Notes: a model not told the origin generated them from the sequence alone. Positions 1 to 8,900 are shown, counted from the first letter of the stretch. The stretch is 64,000 bases of DNA from Micrasema longulum (GCA_022494885.1 JAGVSM010004511.1:1-64000); one strand, 5' to 3'. Made by a program: numbers and translations.

Positions 1-477
1 TTTTTTTGTAATCCTCAAATGGACATTTTCACACCTGATTTGAAAGTAAAATTTGTATAACTATGCTGTTTGTTAATACAGAAAATATTTATCCTTGCTA
101 GGCGAAAAGTGAATTTCCGCTAATTCAGCAACACATCTGTTTAAGAGAGAGCACGAAGATAGAACTCATAACAAAGAAGACAGAGACGCTATTCTATGGC
201 GAGTGTTTTGTAAAACTGATTCAGTATTCATTCAGTTGACAACAGTGGTGTTGGACGCACGCGCATAATATTTGCGGCGTATTAATGATTTTCTATTTAT
301 TTTGCTATAACTAAATTGTTTATTTGCATAAGTTATGGAGAAAAAAAATAGTAAACAGTATGTTAAGTTTTTTTTTTCAAATGTCTGACTTACATTATTT
401 CGTCTTTTACTAGTGGTAATACGATGTTACATCACCGCACACAAAGGGATAATTTACCCGAGTCTTTTAAGAGTTAA
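1..477 (+). mobile_element. TT element (TTAA-flanked DNA transposon), copy 1, cut by window edge
   Basis: This is the right part of a non-autonomous DNA transposon whose full ends are seen in other copies (14579 plus, 17478-18077 minus, 48139 plus). The right end reads AAGAGTTAA at 469-477 and the left ends of other copies read TTAACTCTTG, so short inverted termini are flanked by TTAA, as in the piggyBac superfamily. A second inverted block (ACTAGTGGTAATACGATGTTACATC here, GATGTCACACTAGT at the other end) lies further in. No transposase frame is visible, so it is a MITE-like derivative. The superfamily assignment rests only on TTAA and the terminus. Confidence 0.65.
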
Positions 478-765
478 TGATACTCTCCCAACTCTTGTGA
501 ATAATCTCTTAGGAATAAATTTTAGTCAATAAGTACACACGTACAACTTACTTTTCATTTTATTGTATACTGTTTAAGAAATTTAAAATACATATTAAAA
601 AAAAAAAACAGTATGATTATATCTATTTGGTGTCATTCAATAATTGAAGATGTGTGCTTATGAAATTGTTTCAAAGAATAAATTCATTTTTTTTGTTTAT
701 CTCGCATGTATCTTTGTTAAATTACCTAATTAAGAAAATAATAATATTAATAATAAAAACATAAC
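478..765 (+). mobile_element. LINE-gamma 3' end fragment
   Basis: The sequence matches the 3' ends of the copies at 30205-30775 and 60150-60878. Shared blocks are GATACTCTC, the GAATAATCTCTTAGGAATAAA segment, ACACACGTACAACTT and the terminal TGTATCTTTGTTGAATTACCTAAT followed by an A-rich tail. It starts exactly where the TT element ends, so the TT element has probably inserted into or beside this copy. Only the last codons and the 3' UTR remain. Confidence 0.7.
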
Positions 766-831
766 TTTGAGGTCAAACATTTAACTAAATGTTGTTAAAT
801 ATTTGTATATAACCATTTACCGACTTTTCTA

Positions 832-870
832 TGTCTACCGGTTTCGAAACGTCTTCTCGTCAGGACCGCC
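832..870 (-). ncRNA. Hammerhead-ribozyme-like motif, PLE-2 left tail
   Basis: On the minus strand CTGACGA (plus 857-863) is followed by a short GAAG..TTTC hairpin and then GAAACCGGTA (plus 836-845). GTC just before the core can pair with GAC just after it. Compared with the right copy at 1248-1291 the hairpin is shortened, so this copy is probably not active. Hammerhead ribozymes in Penelope-like elements are established; activity here is inference. Confidence 0.45.
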
Positions 871-1247
871 TTATCAATTTAAATCATGACTTTAATAAAA
901 ATACCCTCTGGTTAAAAGTAAATAATATGGAAATATTTCACATTAAGAAAGCTTTAAAAAATAATGTTATTTTGATCAATAATCAAACAACCTTTCAATA
1001 AAGTCCGTTTAACGATGTTCCACTGTAATGGTCACCCTAAACCTATTAAACTCACTCTCTCCCTTCACCCCTCTACCTTTTTTCAACTTTTTCTAAAACA
1101 ACATAGAATATTTTCATAATTTAATCAGTGCATGTTTGTCCTAATCAGTGCATGTGCATATTAAAATGCATGTCGTATTGGTTTGATATTTTTGTGCAAC
1201 AACTATGGTGAAGGTGTATAGTGGGTTTTTGCATGTTGGTTTAATTG

Positions 1248-1291
1248 GTGTCCTGACGAGGAGACGGGTACGTCTCGAAACCGGTAGACAT
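1248..1291 (+). ncRNA. Hammerhead-ribozyme-like motif, PLE-2 right tail
   Basis: Stem I can form between GTGTC (1248-1252) and GACAT (1287-1291). The core CTGACGA lies at 1253-1259. Stem II is GAGACG (1261-1266) with CGTCTC (1271-1276). GAAAC (1277-1281) opens the self-complementary ACCGGT (1280-1285), which would be stem III, and the base after it, A1286, would be the cleavage-site nucleotide. One extra base (1260) sits between the core and stem II compared with the canonical hammerhead. Stem III with no loop would need a dimer or tandem copy to work. Confidence 0.55.
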
Positions 1292-1509
1292 AGAAAAGTC
1301 GGTAGGTGGTTATATCCAAATATTTAATAACACTTAAATAAAAATATAGTGACTAAATCAAGTTAATCAGCTTGCTTCCCATTTTTTGGTTGAGTCATTT
1401 ATGATTAGTTGAAAATTGTACCGATATTGAGATATTTGTATGAATCAAAGCAGTGCAAATATAAAGTAATTTTTTTTTAAAACATGAATTATTTAACAAT
1501 GTTTAATTA

Positions 1510-1965
1510 TGTCCAAATGCTTGCAGACTGGCTGGATTTCCTCCCTAGGGAGTTGTTCATATTTAAATTTATTTCAACAGAGAGGGAAAACATTTTTGAG
1601 AAGAGAATATGGAAGTCTAGGCATTTACAAGGACTTATGACCTGTCATTGGCTAAGTTTAGCTCAGGCGTTGCCTAGTGGGTGATTTGGTTCAGCCGGAT
1701 GAATCTCACCCACGTGATAAAGGTTTCAGCTCTTTTACTTCACAAAAGTCAACAGATGGAAGAGTTGAAGAAATGTGGATGTTTAAACATGGGCAGAATG
1801 GTGAATGTTACACAGTGTGTAAAGTGGCCACTTAAACCAGCCAATGACAGGTCATAAGCCCTGTAAATGCCTAGACTTCCATATTCCCTTCTCAAAAATG
1901 TTTTCCCTCTCTGTTGAAATTAATTTAAATATGAATTATTTAAATTACTAAGAAAATAACTTCCC
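1510..1965. mobile_element. MITE-A foldback element
   Basis: Two arms of about 95 bases, 1557-1652 and 1838-1935, are near-perfect reverse complements. Both hold the family core (CAACAGAGAGGGAAAACATTT, GGAAGTCTAGGCATTTACA, GACCTGTCATTGGCT). The middle (about 1655-1837) includes GGCAACGCCTGA-like and GGGCAGAATGGTGAATGTTAC segments seen in the copies at 26985, 34735 and 35875. No coding capacity is visible; short reading frames across it are chance. Confidence 0.75.
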
Positions 1966-2034
1966 ATTTCAAGCACTGTAAGAAGTCGTTACATTATGTA
2001 TTATTGAGCTGATCGGAACCGCGAATCCTTGAAG

Positions 2035-2135
2035 CTTTACAGCAGGAATAATAATAGCTATTTCGTTTCTCCTTCCTCTTGGAGCGACGCCTGTGCCGCG
2101 CCCCGCGCCCGTGGCCTACATGCGCCGCCATCTTA
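2035..2135. other. Short CpG-rich island
   Basis: The segment around 2079-2115 is very GC- and CpG-rich (GCCGCGCCCCGCGCCCG, then GCGCCGCCATCTT) in a strongly AT-rich neighbourhood. GCCATCTT is the reverse of the AAGATGGC motif bound by YY1-type factors in animal promoters. No reading frame or TATA element supports a gene here. It may be a promoter, an exon edge or a piece of an unrecognised repeat. Confidence 0.3.
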
Positions 2136-2317
2136 AGTGAAACTTGATATTATCGGTTATTTTAATTCCCAAATCTCTAATGGCGGAGCTATGTATCGGA
2201 TTTAATTCGCGAAATTGTTTTGACATGAAAATTCGCGCAACGTATAATTTTGCCAAGAGAATAATTATTATATTACCTACCTTTGCTAAGAAGATCAGTG
2301 GCGTACGAACAATCATA

Positions 2318-2590
2318 ATAATTATTTATTTATTCATTTAAAGAAACAAACAGTCGACAATGAAATAATAACATTTTTAAAAAATACGGTTTAAAGACAG
2401 ACCAGCGGAGTTTCTAAATAAAAAATCATACATATTATTAAATTGTTTTACAACAAAAGGATGTGTTTATGTGTATTTGTATGAGAGTAAGTTTAGATGT
2501 GTGTTTATGTGTATTAGTGTGGGGGTAAGTGTTCAGGTGTGTGTAAGTGTGAGCATCATTAAATAGTAAGTGGGATCGTATCGCAGCCAG
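2318..2590 (-). mobile_element. Probable LINE 3' UTR fragment, GT-rich
   Basis: Read on the minus strand this ends in an ATAAATAAATAAT tail near 2318 and contains a CA-rich stretch (plus-strand GTGTTTATGTGTAT repeats, 2462-2560). This resembles the CA-rich 3' UTR of the LINE at 62700-63550 on the plus strand. No coding remnant is visible, so the call rests on composition and tail only. Confidence 0.3.
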
Positions 2591-2638
2591 AAATAATAAG
2601 TCTTAATTTATTTTTAAATAAATTAAGACTTATTATTT
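2591..2638. repeat. Perfect 21-bp palindrome with 6-base loop
   Basis: The arms 2591-2611 (AAATAATAAGTCTTAATTTAT) and 2618-2638 are exact reverse complements around TTTTAA. It could extrude as a cruciform. No transposon terminus is recognised around it. Confidence 0.7.
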
Positions 2639-2639
2639 A

Positions 2640-3020
2640 GTAAAATATATCAATAGATGAAAAAAAAGCATTTTAATTAGAGCTAGAACGATAGAGGAAA
2701 GATTGCTGTTCATAATTATAGTTTATTTACATAACAATTCCTATAATCTAATATATTTTTGTGGTAGCGAGGAGATTTCTCTGAATTGTATGTAATCTGC
2801 CTAACTTGATACAACCTCTTTTAAGGAAGACATTTTTTATATGCTGTGCAAAATAATAATTAACTGCACATTTCATATAAAAGTTATATTATATTTAGGT
2901 ATGGGTATTACCCATTTGTTTTTTTACACAACAGGTTTATTACAAAATCCTGGTGTGATTTCGACTTGATGTCTTATTTCAGGAAACAATCCTTAAAATG
3001 AAAATTGAGCGGAGATAAGT
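2640..3020. other. Unassigned AT-rich spacer
   Basis: I see no coding frame, structured repeat or RNA gene in this stretch. Confidence 0.5.
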
Positions 3021-3023
3021 TTG

Positions 3024-3190
3024 TCTCGTAATGTAGTTGGCACGTACGCCTATCATGCTTGAGATCCCGGATTGGATCCCTGGCAGGATCGATGTTAAAC
3101 ACGTGTTCTGATATTAGTACCACAGTTCTACATTAAAAGTTTTTTTTTATTACTGGACAGGTACCAGAAGCGTAAGACTGTTTTTTTTTG
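3024..3190 (+). mobile_element. SINE-2 copy, diverged
   Basis: The tRNA-like head (TCGTAATGTAGTTGGCACGTACGCC, then a box-B-like GGATTGGATCCCTGG) is followed by CAGGATCGATGTTAAAC and, after 60 bases, GGACAGGTACCAGAAGCGTAAGACTG. These blocks match the SINE-2 body at 49612-49840 and 57706-57963. The distal tail is missing. Confidence 0.6.
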
Positions 3191-3204
3191 TTAATAAGAG
3201 TTAC

Positions 3205-3365
3205 TTTATTATTGACCTTGATTATAATGTACAAGGTTTATATTTTACAAGTAAATTTTGTTTCCTAGATATTTGAGTAGTGTTGAAAAGGGGTGAAAAT
3301 TTCGCCTGTGGATCTTAATAAGAACTTTTCCGCATTTGCTCAGTGAAGAAAAAAACACAGAAAAC
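3205..3365 (+). repeat. Dispersed repeat G
   Basis: ACCTTGATTATAATGTACAAGG, which is itself self-complementary at its ends, then a spaced match to CTAATAGGAACTT-type and GCATTTGCTCA blocks. The same order occurs at 50285-50475 (plus) and 29590-29765 (minus). Its class is unknown. Confidence 0.5.
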
Positions 3366-3399
3366 TCATTCGAAAAAAACAAACTGTCACCTTGGTTTC

Positions 3400-4490
3400 T
3401 AGTCAGCAAAATTATTTAGTATTGTTGTTATTGTAATACCATGTACTACTTGATACGAGTAGAAAAATACAGATGGAAAAATTGTAGACGACCACTAGAT
3501 TTAACCTTATAAAGAGGTAATGATTGTTTAAGCAGAAGTAAAAAAGCAGTTTAAGATGGATGATTTAGACATTTACCGGGAGTGCAATCTCTTATTGGCA
3601 GGTTTGAGTTAAAAAATATGGGAACAGTACATCTTAACTCAAATAAACAATTAAGATATCGGACATCGGAAGCGTAAACTTCTCATACGAGTAAATATTG
3701 TATTAATTTGAGGATATTTGGTTGGGTGAGTTACATACTACGGAAGCTACTAGAAAGCTTTACAGGGATATTTAATCTAATTCTGGGCATTTTTTGTTGA
3801 CAGCTCGTTGAAATTTAACGTCCAAATACAGACTTGAAGCATAAGCTGCTAAGAAAAAATCGTTTGGCTAAAATCTCACTAAAATATCAATTTGAATAAC
3901 TTTAATCTCCTTGGCGCTACGTTTTAGGCTATGATTTTGCCTCTTCCGTCAGTTCCCTATTTGGTTAAAACTTTTGACGCCAAATCGAGGGGCGTTTTTT
4001 TCCTGACCGCGCGATGACTATGCTGAAAGTCTCGCTTCGTCAGTTTTAAGGTATAAGAGATTGTCAGGTACAAATATTGAAAGGCCGATTAAGGTTTTTT
4101 CACAGGATTGTATCCACTGTTGATATTAAGACAAATAGGGTTTCGTGAGAGATCTGGTGTAATCACGAAGGGTAATTTTCCTCAAATTTAATAGGGTCAT
4201 GTTGAAATTTGTGTTAGGAACTTACCAGTATTGTCATAATTTAATGTACTTATGAGCTTTGTAATGTAAATAGTTTTTTTTTAAGAGCAAATTCTGTAAA
4301 TATTTTCTAGATTTACATGAGTTTTGTTGTCTATTTTGTTTGCATTACTAAGTACTTTCTCTTTGGAAGAGGGATCTAGGAAGTATGGCTGCTGTCCCAA
4401 TTTGGAACTAACACTGTTTTTTTGCACTATCATACAGGGACACTAGAATATGTTGAGTGAACTGACTATTTGATAAATTAAGAATACTGC
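3400..4490. other. Unassigned stretch
   Basis: No supported gene or recognised repeat. The part around 3900-4060 is slightly GC-richer (TTGGCGCTACG, TGACCGCGCGATGAC) but has no open frame. Confidence 0.4.
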
Positions 4491-4494
4491 AGTG

Positions 4495-4640
4495 AAGAGT
4501 ACGATAAAAGCTTTAAAAGTTTTGTCGTTTTCGCAGTATGGTGTGATAGTTAAGCGCGTATTTTGACTCATTTAATGACTTAAGACCTTGAGATTGAACA
4601 GATAAACGTGGGTCAACTCATACCCACCGGAGATAGGACT
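4495..4640 (+). repeat. Repeat K, copy 1
   Basis: Blocks TTTCGCAGTATGGTGTGAT, AAGCGCGTATTTTGACTCATT and GATTGAACAGATAAACGTGGGT recur in the same order at 5115-5240. The two copies are about 610 bases apart and diverged by point changes. Confidence 0.6.
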
Positions 4641-4644
4641 ATTA

Positions 4645-5110
4645 GACCCTATGAATACTAAAATTATTGATTACGCAATAAATAAGTTTTAATTGTGATT
4701 TTCGTTCTGTTTAATCTTTCAAAATAACACCAGCTTCAATTTAAGACAAAAATAAAAATTTTCAATTCAGATAAAACAGAGCTTTAATATAATTTAAACA
4801 AATAAAAATATAATTTTTTCAATGGGTGCTTATCTTTTCTGTGAATTTTTCAATACAGATCGACTTTGGCTCTGTGTATTTATCTCCATAAAATATAATT
4901 ACGATTAGAATTGGGAGATATTGTCAACCAAGATAAGCATTGAGAAATATTATCAACCTCTGGCACATGTTATTTTTAACGGCTGACTTTGCCATTATGA
5001 ACTAATATCAAATAAATTTAATCAACAAAAAAATAAAGCACAATTTAGCAAAAATTATTCACAATATACGAAGAAGGAAAATAATAATAATAAAGGACAT
5101 TATAAATTGA
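4645..5110. other. Unassigned AT-rich stretch with weak inverted repeat
   Basis: A TGCTTATCTT block near 4827 recurs inverted near 4932 (AAGATAAGCA). Nothing else is supported. The two K copies flank this stretch, so it may be the inside of an unrecognised element. Confidence 0.35.
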
Positions 5111-5114
5111 TTAT

Positions 5115-5240
5115 TCCAGTAAAATGGCTTTGAAAGTTTGTATGTTTTGTTATTTTCGCGGTACGATGTGATGATTTAACGCGTATTCTGACTCATTCAA
5201 CGACTTAGGATTGAACAGATGAACGTGGGTTATTATTTAT
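5115..5240 (+). repeat. Repeat K, copy 2
   Basis: This matches 4495-4640 over TTTTCGCGGTACGATGTGATG, AACGCGTATTCTGACTCATTC and GATTGAACAGATGAACGTGGGT. Confidence 0.6.
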
Positions 5241-5261
5241 ATAAAGTATTTACTACGCAAA

Positions 5262-5400
5262 TTTATTTTTTTATTTTTTATTTATTTATACATTTTATCA
5301 TAATTATAATTTTATGTTTATCTTTGCCCAGCTAACAAGGGTACATACCCCGTCTTAAGCTAGGCATTTACAAAAAGTTACACTTTTAATTGCACTATCA
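5262..5400 (-). mobile_element. LINE 3' UTR fragment
   Basis: A T-rich start followed by TTTGCCCAGCTAACAAGG..GGCATTTACAAAAAG on the plus strand resembles other minus-oriented LINE 3' ends in the window (59285, 61790), which share ACGCCCAAAGGGCATTTACAAAA. Confidence 0.45.
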
Positions 5401-5640
5401 AAAGGATTTCCCACACCAGTTCAAATGGGATAGGGGCGTGGGTGCGTACGACGAACCGGAGGAAATGCCACAAGCTGTGACAACTCGCGTATGAAGTATG
5501 AAATAGCACCTCGTGCAGTGCGAAATTGGGACCAGATCAGCGTCGCCAACTGACGAGCGCTTCAGTGTGGCAACCAGACAATGTTCATCAAGGTGTGTTT
5601 GCTTTCCTCTACAGTGGTTTGATTGTAAGAAATACAAATT
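5400..5640. other. GC-richer unassigned segment
   Basis: The stretch is about half G+C (for example GGGGCGTGGGTGCGTACGACG). Frames on both strands contain stops or lack similarity I recognise. By position it could be the coding edge of the LINE whose 3' UTR lies at 5262-5400, but I cannot show that. Confidence 0.3.
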
Positions 5641-5644
5641 TTTT

Positions 5645-6400
5645 GCGTAATTTCTTTTATTTTTCGTATGGAATATACAAAACTAAAGAAATACACTAGT
5701 AAAGTAAATAGAACAACTTTGTTTTTAACCACTAATTTTTATTTTTCACCACCGGTTTCAAAGCAAACAAGCTTCTTTGTCAAGGTTTACGTAACTAATG
5801 AATTGATTCCTTTTTATTTTATTTCTATCATGTTCACTAAATACTACACGTGGACCCAATAAATCAAGTGGTTTTTTCTTACACGGGTGGTAATTTGATA
5901 TCTTTATTTTCGAAGTAAGCCAGGAGAGGACTAAACGAAATATTGTTAATTTGGTTATTAATTATTGTTTTCTTATTATGATTGGCTTTTTTAATTTCTA
6001 AGATTTCTAAGTTGTCTAATTTTAATATTTTATTTTCAAAATGAAGTACTTTTAATCCAGTGTCTTTATTGAAATTATGATTATTTTCTATGAGATGATA
6101 TGCAAATTCAGAAAGATTATTATTATTTAAGCATCTTAAGTGTTCTTTTACTCTAATATTAAAGTTTCTTTTAGTTTTTCCAATGTAGATTGAATCGCAA
6201 TCATTACAATTTAATTGGTATATTCCAGATTTATTATATTTATGGACTTTGTCTTTGTGATTTTTTAACAATGTTCCAATATTATTAGTTGTGTAGAAAG
6301 CCGGTTTAATGTTTGACGGTAGGGAATTTGATACACTAGTGTTTATGAACAGTTTTGGGAAAGAAGTGGTCTATCATTTTTTTGTATCTCGATCATGCAA
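5645..6400 (-). mobile_element. PLE-1 Penelope-like retroelement, 3' part
   Basis: On the minus strand the order is GIY-YIG reading frame (6370-5879), a short 3' UTR, CATTAGTTACGTAAACC, a degenerate hammerhead-like motif ending in GAAACCGGTGG (plus 5745-5800) and the tail TGGTTAAAAACAAAGTTG near 5710-5730. Other PLE-1 tails are at 13125-13580, 45430-45640 and 57967-58866. The reverse transcriptase part is missing or replaced upstream of about 6400. Confidence 0.75.
5879..6370 (-). pseudogene. Penelope-like GIY-YIG endonuclease domain (C-terminal part of PLE ORF)
   Basis: The frame is open for about 164 codons. The nuclease signature is clear: GIY, then a Cys-x2-Cys pair, then YIG, then Arg and Glu-His (SGIYQLNCNDCDSIYIG followed by KTKRNFNIRVKEH). 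The Cys pair between GIY and YIG is typical of Penelope-like elements. In that family this domain cuts target DNA and is fused downstream of a reverse transcriptase, which is absent here. Stops (TGA TAG) lie just upstream of the frame near 6375. The next part is rich in Asn, Lys and Ile, as expected for an AT-rich host. It is a truncated element and not a host nuclease gene. The same C-terminus occurs decayed at 13234-13420. Confidence 0.85.
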
Positions 6401-6411
6401 TGCAGCCTTTG

Positions 6412-7145
6412 CTATTTATAAATACATAATACCACTTTCAGACAAAAGGATTTTGAATTTTTTTTTTTTTTTTAACGGAATAACCCGCTAAGCCCCTATT
6501 TTGAGGCTAATCAGCAGGTGGGATAGAGAGAATTCGGACGGGGGTAATGGAAATACACCGCAACACCCAGACCAATTGAGAAAAAAATCTTTCTTGGATT
6601 TTTTTCTTGCAACTGGCGGGAATCGACCCCGCGACGCCAGTTTTACAGTTGGCCGTCTAAGTAACTGCGCCACAGCACCTGTCAAATGCCTGGCATTTAA
6701 TTAAAATCTATAACCTACTTCCACATTCTATTAAAACAATTAGTTAGAAGATAATGTTTAAAAAGGCTTTAAAAAAATGGAAAGTGGATCTAAATAGAAG
6801 TAAAATGGATTGTCTCATTCGCCCAAACCAATATTGAATCAACTGCTCCACAAGTGTATAGTTTTTGTTAGGTTTTTGTTCTTTCATTATGCGTTTTGTA
6901 ATATAAATAATATATATGCGCATAAATTAATTATAAACATAAATACGTAGTGTTAAAAACTGTCTGAACATTTTGTTGAGTATCTCTGTTTTTTAAGCTA
7001 GTCTTCTTTGTGTGTTGCCGAATGTAAAAATATTTTTAAAAAAGTGTATTGTTAAGTGTCCCCGGCACGGGCAACCTCAGTGAGGTCACATTATTTTTGC
7101 TATTAATCATAATCTAAGAGAGAAAAAAATATTAATAAATAAAGA
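6412..7145 (+). mobile_element. LINE-alpha copy, interrupted by a SINE
   Basis: From 6424 (AATACCACTTTCAGACAAAAGG) the sequence follows the last codons of the LINE-alpha ORF (compare 53743-53864), breaks at about 6458, and resumes at 6698 with AATTAAAATCTATAACC. It then runs through the 3' UTR to GTGTCCCCGGCACGGGCAACC and AGTGAGGTCACATTA near 7080-7095 and an A-rich tail. Only the final part of the ORF is present and it is broken by the SINE-4 insertion. Confidence 0.8.
6458..6690 (-). mobile_element. SINE-4 (tRNA-Tyr-like head) inserted in LINE-alpha
   Basis: On the minus strand the head 6683-6612 carries a box-A-like GTGGCGCAGTTACTTAGACGG, an anticodon-loop-like CTGTAAA in a CCAACTG..  context, and box B GGGTCGATTCCCGCC. 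The body (GGTGTTGCGGTGTATTTCC, CCACCTGCTGATTAGCCTC, TTAGCGGGTTATTCC) ends in an A-run (plus-strand T-run 6458-6473). A CTGTAAA loop is that of tRNA-Tyr. AAATGCCTGGCATTT beside the head is a small palindrome of unknown origin. Confidence 0.75.
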
Positions 7146-7149
7146 TGAT

Positions 7150-7560
7150 TTTTCTAAAAAAAAATGTCATTTTAGATTTTACGGCGTTTTTTCTTTATTT
7201 TCGTCACTTTGTGTCAGGTATCATGTTTCAAAATAAATGACATTATATCGTTGGTTATTTTTATTACTCCACGCCAATGCTAGGTTTAAGTTTATCCTGG
7301 AAACAAACCTCCCCGTTCGCTTCATAATACATTATAAACATAATATTATACGAAATAAGAGTACCCCCTAGCGACGTAATCAAAACAAACGTTCCAACTT
7401 AAATTGAGTTCAGCGCCATCTTACGGCCAAACCGAGAACTGCTAAGATTACTGGCGCTATATTATAATAATGTTTTGCTCTGTTCTTGGGGGAATATCGC
7501 GTCGTAAATGGGCGGTACCATAATTAGTTTCTGGGCGACATATTTTAATGGTAAAAATAA
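7150..7560. other. Unassigned stretch
   Basis: No gene or repeat recognised. A GCGCCATCTTACGGCC segment near 7413 and a GCGACGTAATC segment near 7370 are GC-richer than their surroundings. Confidence 0.4.
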
Positions 7561-7562
7561 AA

Positions 7563-7675
7563 ATTATTTTGGTCAACAATGTTTTGATTACATCCAAATG
7601 TTTGTAAAATGCTGGATTTCCTCTCTAAGGAGTTTTTAAGATCTAAATTTGTTGCAACAGAGAAGGAAAACACAA
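7563..7675 (+). mobile_element. MITE-A fragment
   Basis: GATTACATCCAAATGTTTGT..GCTGGATTTCCTCTCTAAGGAG..TTGCAACAGAGAAGGAAAACA matches the outer arm of MITE-A at 1510-1590. It stops abruptly where a SINE-2 tail begins. Confidence 0.6.
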
Positions 7676-7708
7676 TCTTCATCATTACCTTTCCCCGCAC
7701 CTAATGTT
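7676..7708 (-). mobile_element. SINE-2 3' tip
   Basis: CATCATTACCTTTCCCCGCACCTAATG is the inverted terminal block of SINE-2 (compare 57715-57735 and 59020-59042). Confidence 0.55.
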
Positions 7709-7714
7709 TTTTTT

Positions 7715-8530
7715 TATTTTTTTTTTTTTTATTGACATAAACGGCAAATCTGCCTTTTACAAACATTCACAATACTAACATATTTGGTTTAATATTTAAA
7801 AAAAAAAAACATAAATTTCCTTTAAAAAAAGTTAACCTAAAAATTATACAGCATATTCAATAGAAAGTTTAAATAATAAAACATTCTACAGTAATACAAC
7901 AAGAAAATCATAAGTACTGTTTTATACAGCTGGGCAAAGTGAACGAAAAACTGTATTTATTATGAAATGCATGAAAAAATAAATATAATTACCATTCACC
8001 ATCTTTGAAAAGGTTCAAAAGGTTTGTTCTATAGGAACAATACCCTACACTAAATATATCAGATACGTGGGAATAACTATTGCCAAATTCATGAAGTATA
8101 TTTAATACGGCATTACAAGTATACACTGTCCGTGAATTGTTGCTACAAAACGGTGGCACCTGTCTAGTCATTCTTCCGGGTACCCTGAAGTTGATGAGAG
8201 ATAATAGTTCAGGGCAATCCCATATTGAATTCACAATTTTGAATAAATTTAAAAGGTCTATAATTTTTCGTCTATCGTTAAGTTTTAACAAATGTATGGT
8301 TTTAGTAAAAAATCGTAATTTAAAAATTCATGGCTGATTCTAAGTTTAAAATTTACATACCGTAAGAATTTTTTTTGGACTCTTTCAAGAGAATTTTGGT
8401 GACAGTTGTAGTAAGGAGTCCACATTGTAGAATTATACTCTAACTGGCTTCTCACTAATGAAGTATACATTAACTTCAATGTGCTTATGTAAGGTTTAAT
8501 CGAATATATTTCTCTTGAAGTTATATTTAG
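7715..8530 (-). mobile_element. CR1/Jockey-like LINE, 3' part
   Basis: On the minus strand the order is thumb-region coding (8479-8285), a C-terminal segment (8291-7989), a 3' UTR with AAAGGCAGATTTGCCG-type sequence, and an A-rich end near 7709-7735. The coding remnant is described separately. Confidence 0.75.
7989..8479 (-). pseudogene. LINE reverse transcriptase C-terminal region, frameshifted
   Basis: The upstream frame has the typical non-LTR thumb motif YTSLVRSQLEYNSTMWTPYY then N-S-LERVQKKFLRYV. The downstream frame, overlapping at 8285-8291, carries DRRKIIDLLNLFKIVN, CPELLSLINFRVPGR and SYSHVSDIF. The order and motifs are those of the C-terminus of CR1/Jockey-group elements, reached by one frameshift. 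No endonuclease or catalytic YADD portion is present, so the copy is 5' truncated. Confidence 0.8.
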
Positions 8531-8689
8531 TTGACTTTAAATTTTATTTTCACCATAGATAACAATACTTAAAGTAAAAGCAGAATCAAAATAAAAAAAA
8601 ATAACATTTAAAGTATTACATTAAAAAATAATAAACGTGGAGACAAAAAAGCAAAAGGAGCTAAATACCACCATTAAATAACTTAGCCT

Positions 8690-8900
8690 ACTTGATCGTC
8701 CCTGTAATGAATCGAACAGTCTCTCTTCTTGTTTCATAGTTCAGAAGCTCAGCTAGGTTATTAGTTGCTGCTATCCGAGTGTTCAGTTTGCATTCAAGCT
8801 CCCATCTCGGCCTATCGAACACTGGGCAGTATATATTATTAAAATATATTCTACAGTTTGCTCAGTGATGCCATCATATAGGCAGCAACTATCTTCTAAA
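8690..8900 (-). pseudogene. R1/LOA-like LINE C-terminus with CPVFDRPR motif
   Basis: The minus strand reads EDSCCLYDGITEQTVEYIL in one frame and, after a frameshift near 8830, CPVFDRPRWELECKLNTRI then LAELLNYETRRETVRFI and a stop at about 8697. A C-x-Y-x-G..T-x-E-x-I-L..CPVFDRPR arrangement is the zinc-knuckle-like tail of R1/LOA-group LINEs that follows the RNase H or RT domain. Only this tail survives. Confidence 0.65.

Larger units (their letters stand above)
783..1330. mobile_element. PLE-2 (Penelope-like) unit with inverted tails
   Basis: A tail sequence (ACATAGAAAAGTCGGTA..GGTTATAT..CAAATATTTAA) occurs on the minus strand at about 783-840 and on the plus strand at about 1287-1330, facing outward. 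Each tail is preceded by a hammerhead-like motif (minus 832-870, plus 1248-1291). The 350 bases between show no reading frame. An inverted copy of the terminal repeat at the 5' side is known for Penelope-like retroelements. A second copy of the family is at 32310-32545. Confidence 0.6.

Noticed and set aside
1484..1684. 66-codon frame
   Set aside because: It lies across a MITE-A arm; the inverted arm has no matching frame and the family is non-coding.
5398..5637. 79-codon minus-strand frame
   Set aside because: No family similarity recognised and composition alone explains it.
6488..6704. Overlapping short frames on both strands
   Set aside because: They cover SINE-4, a tRNA-derived repeat.
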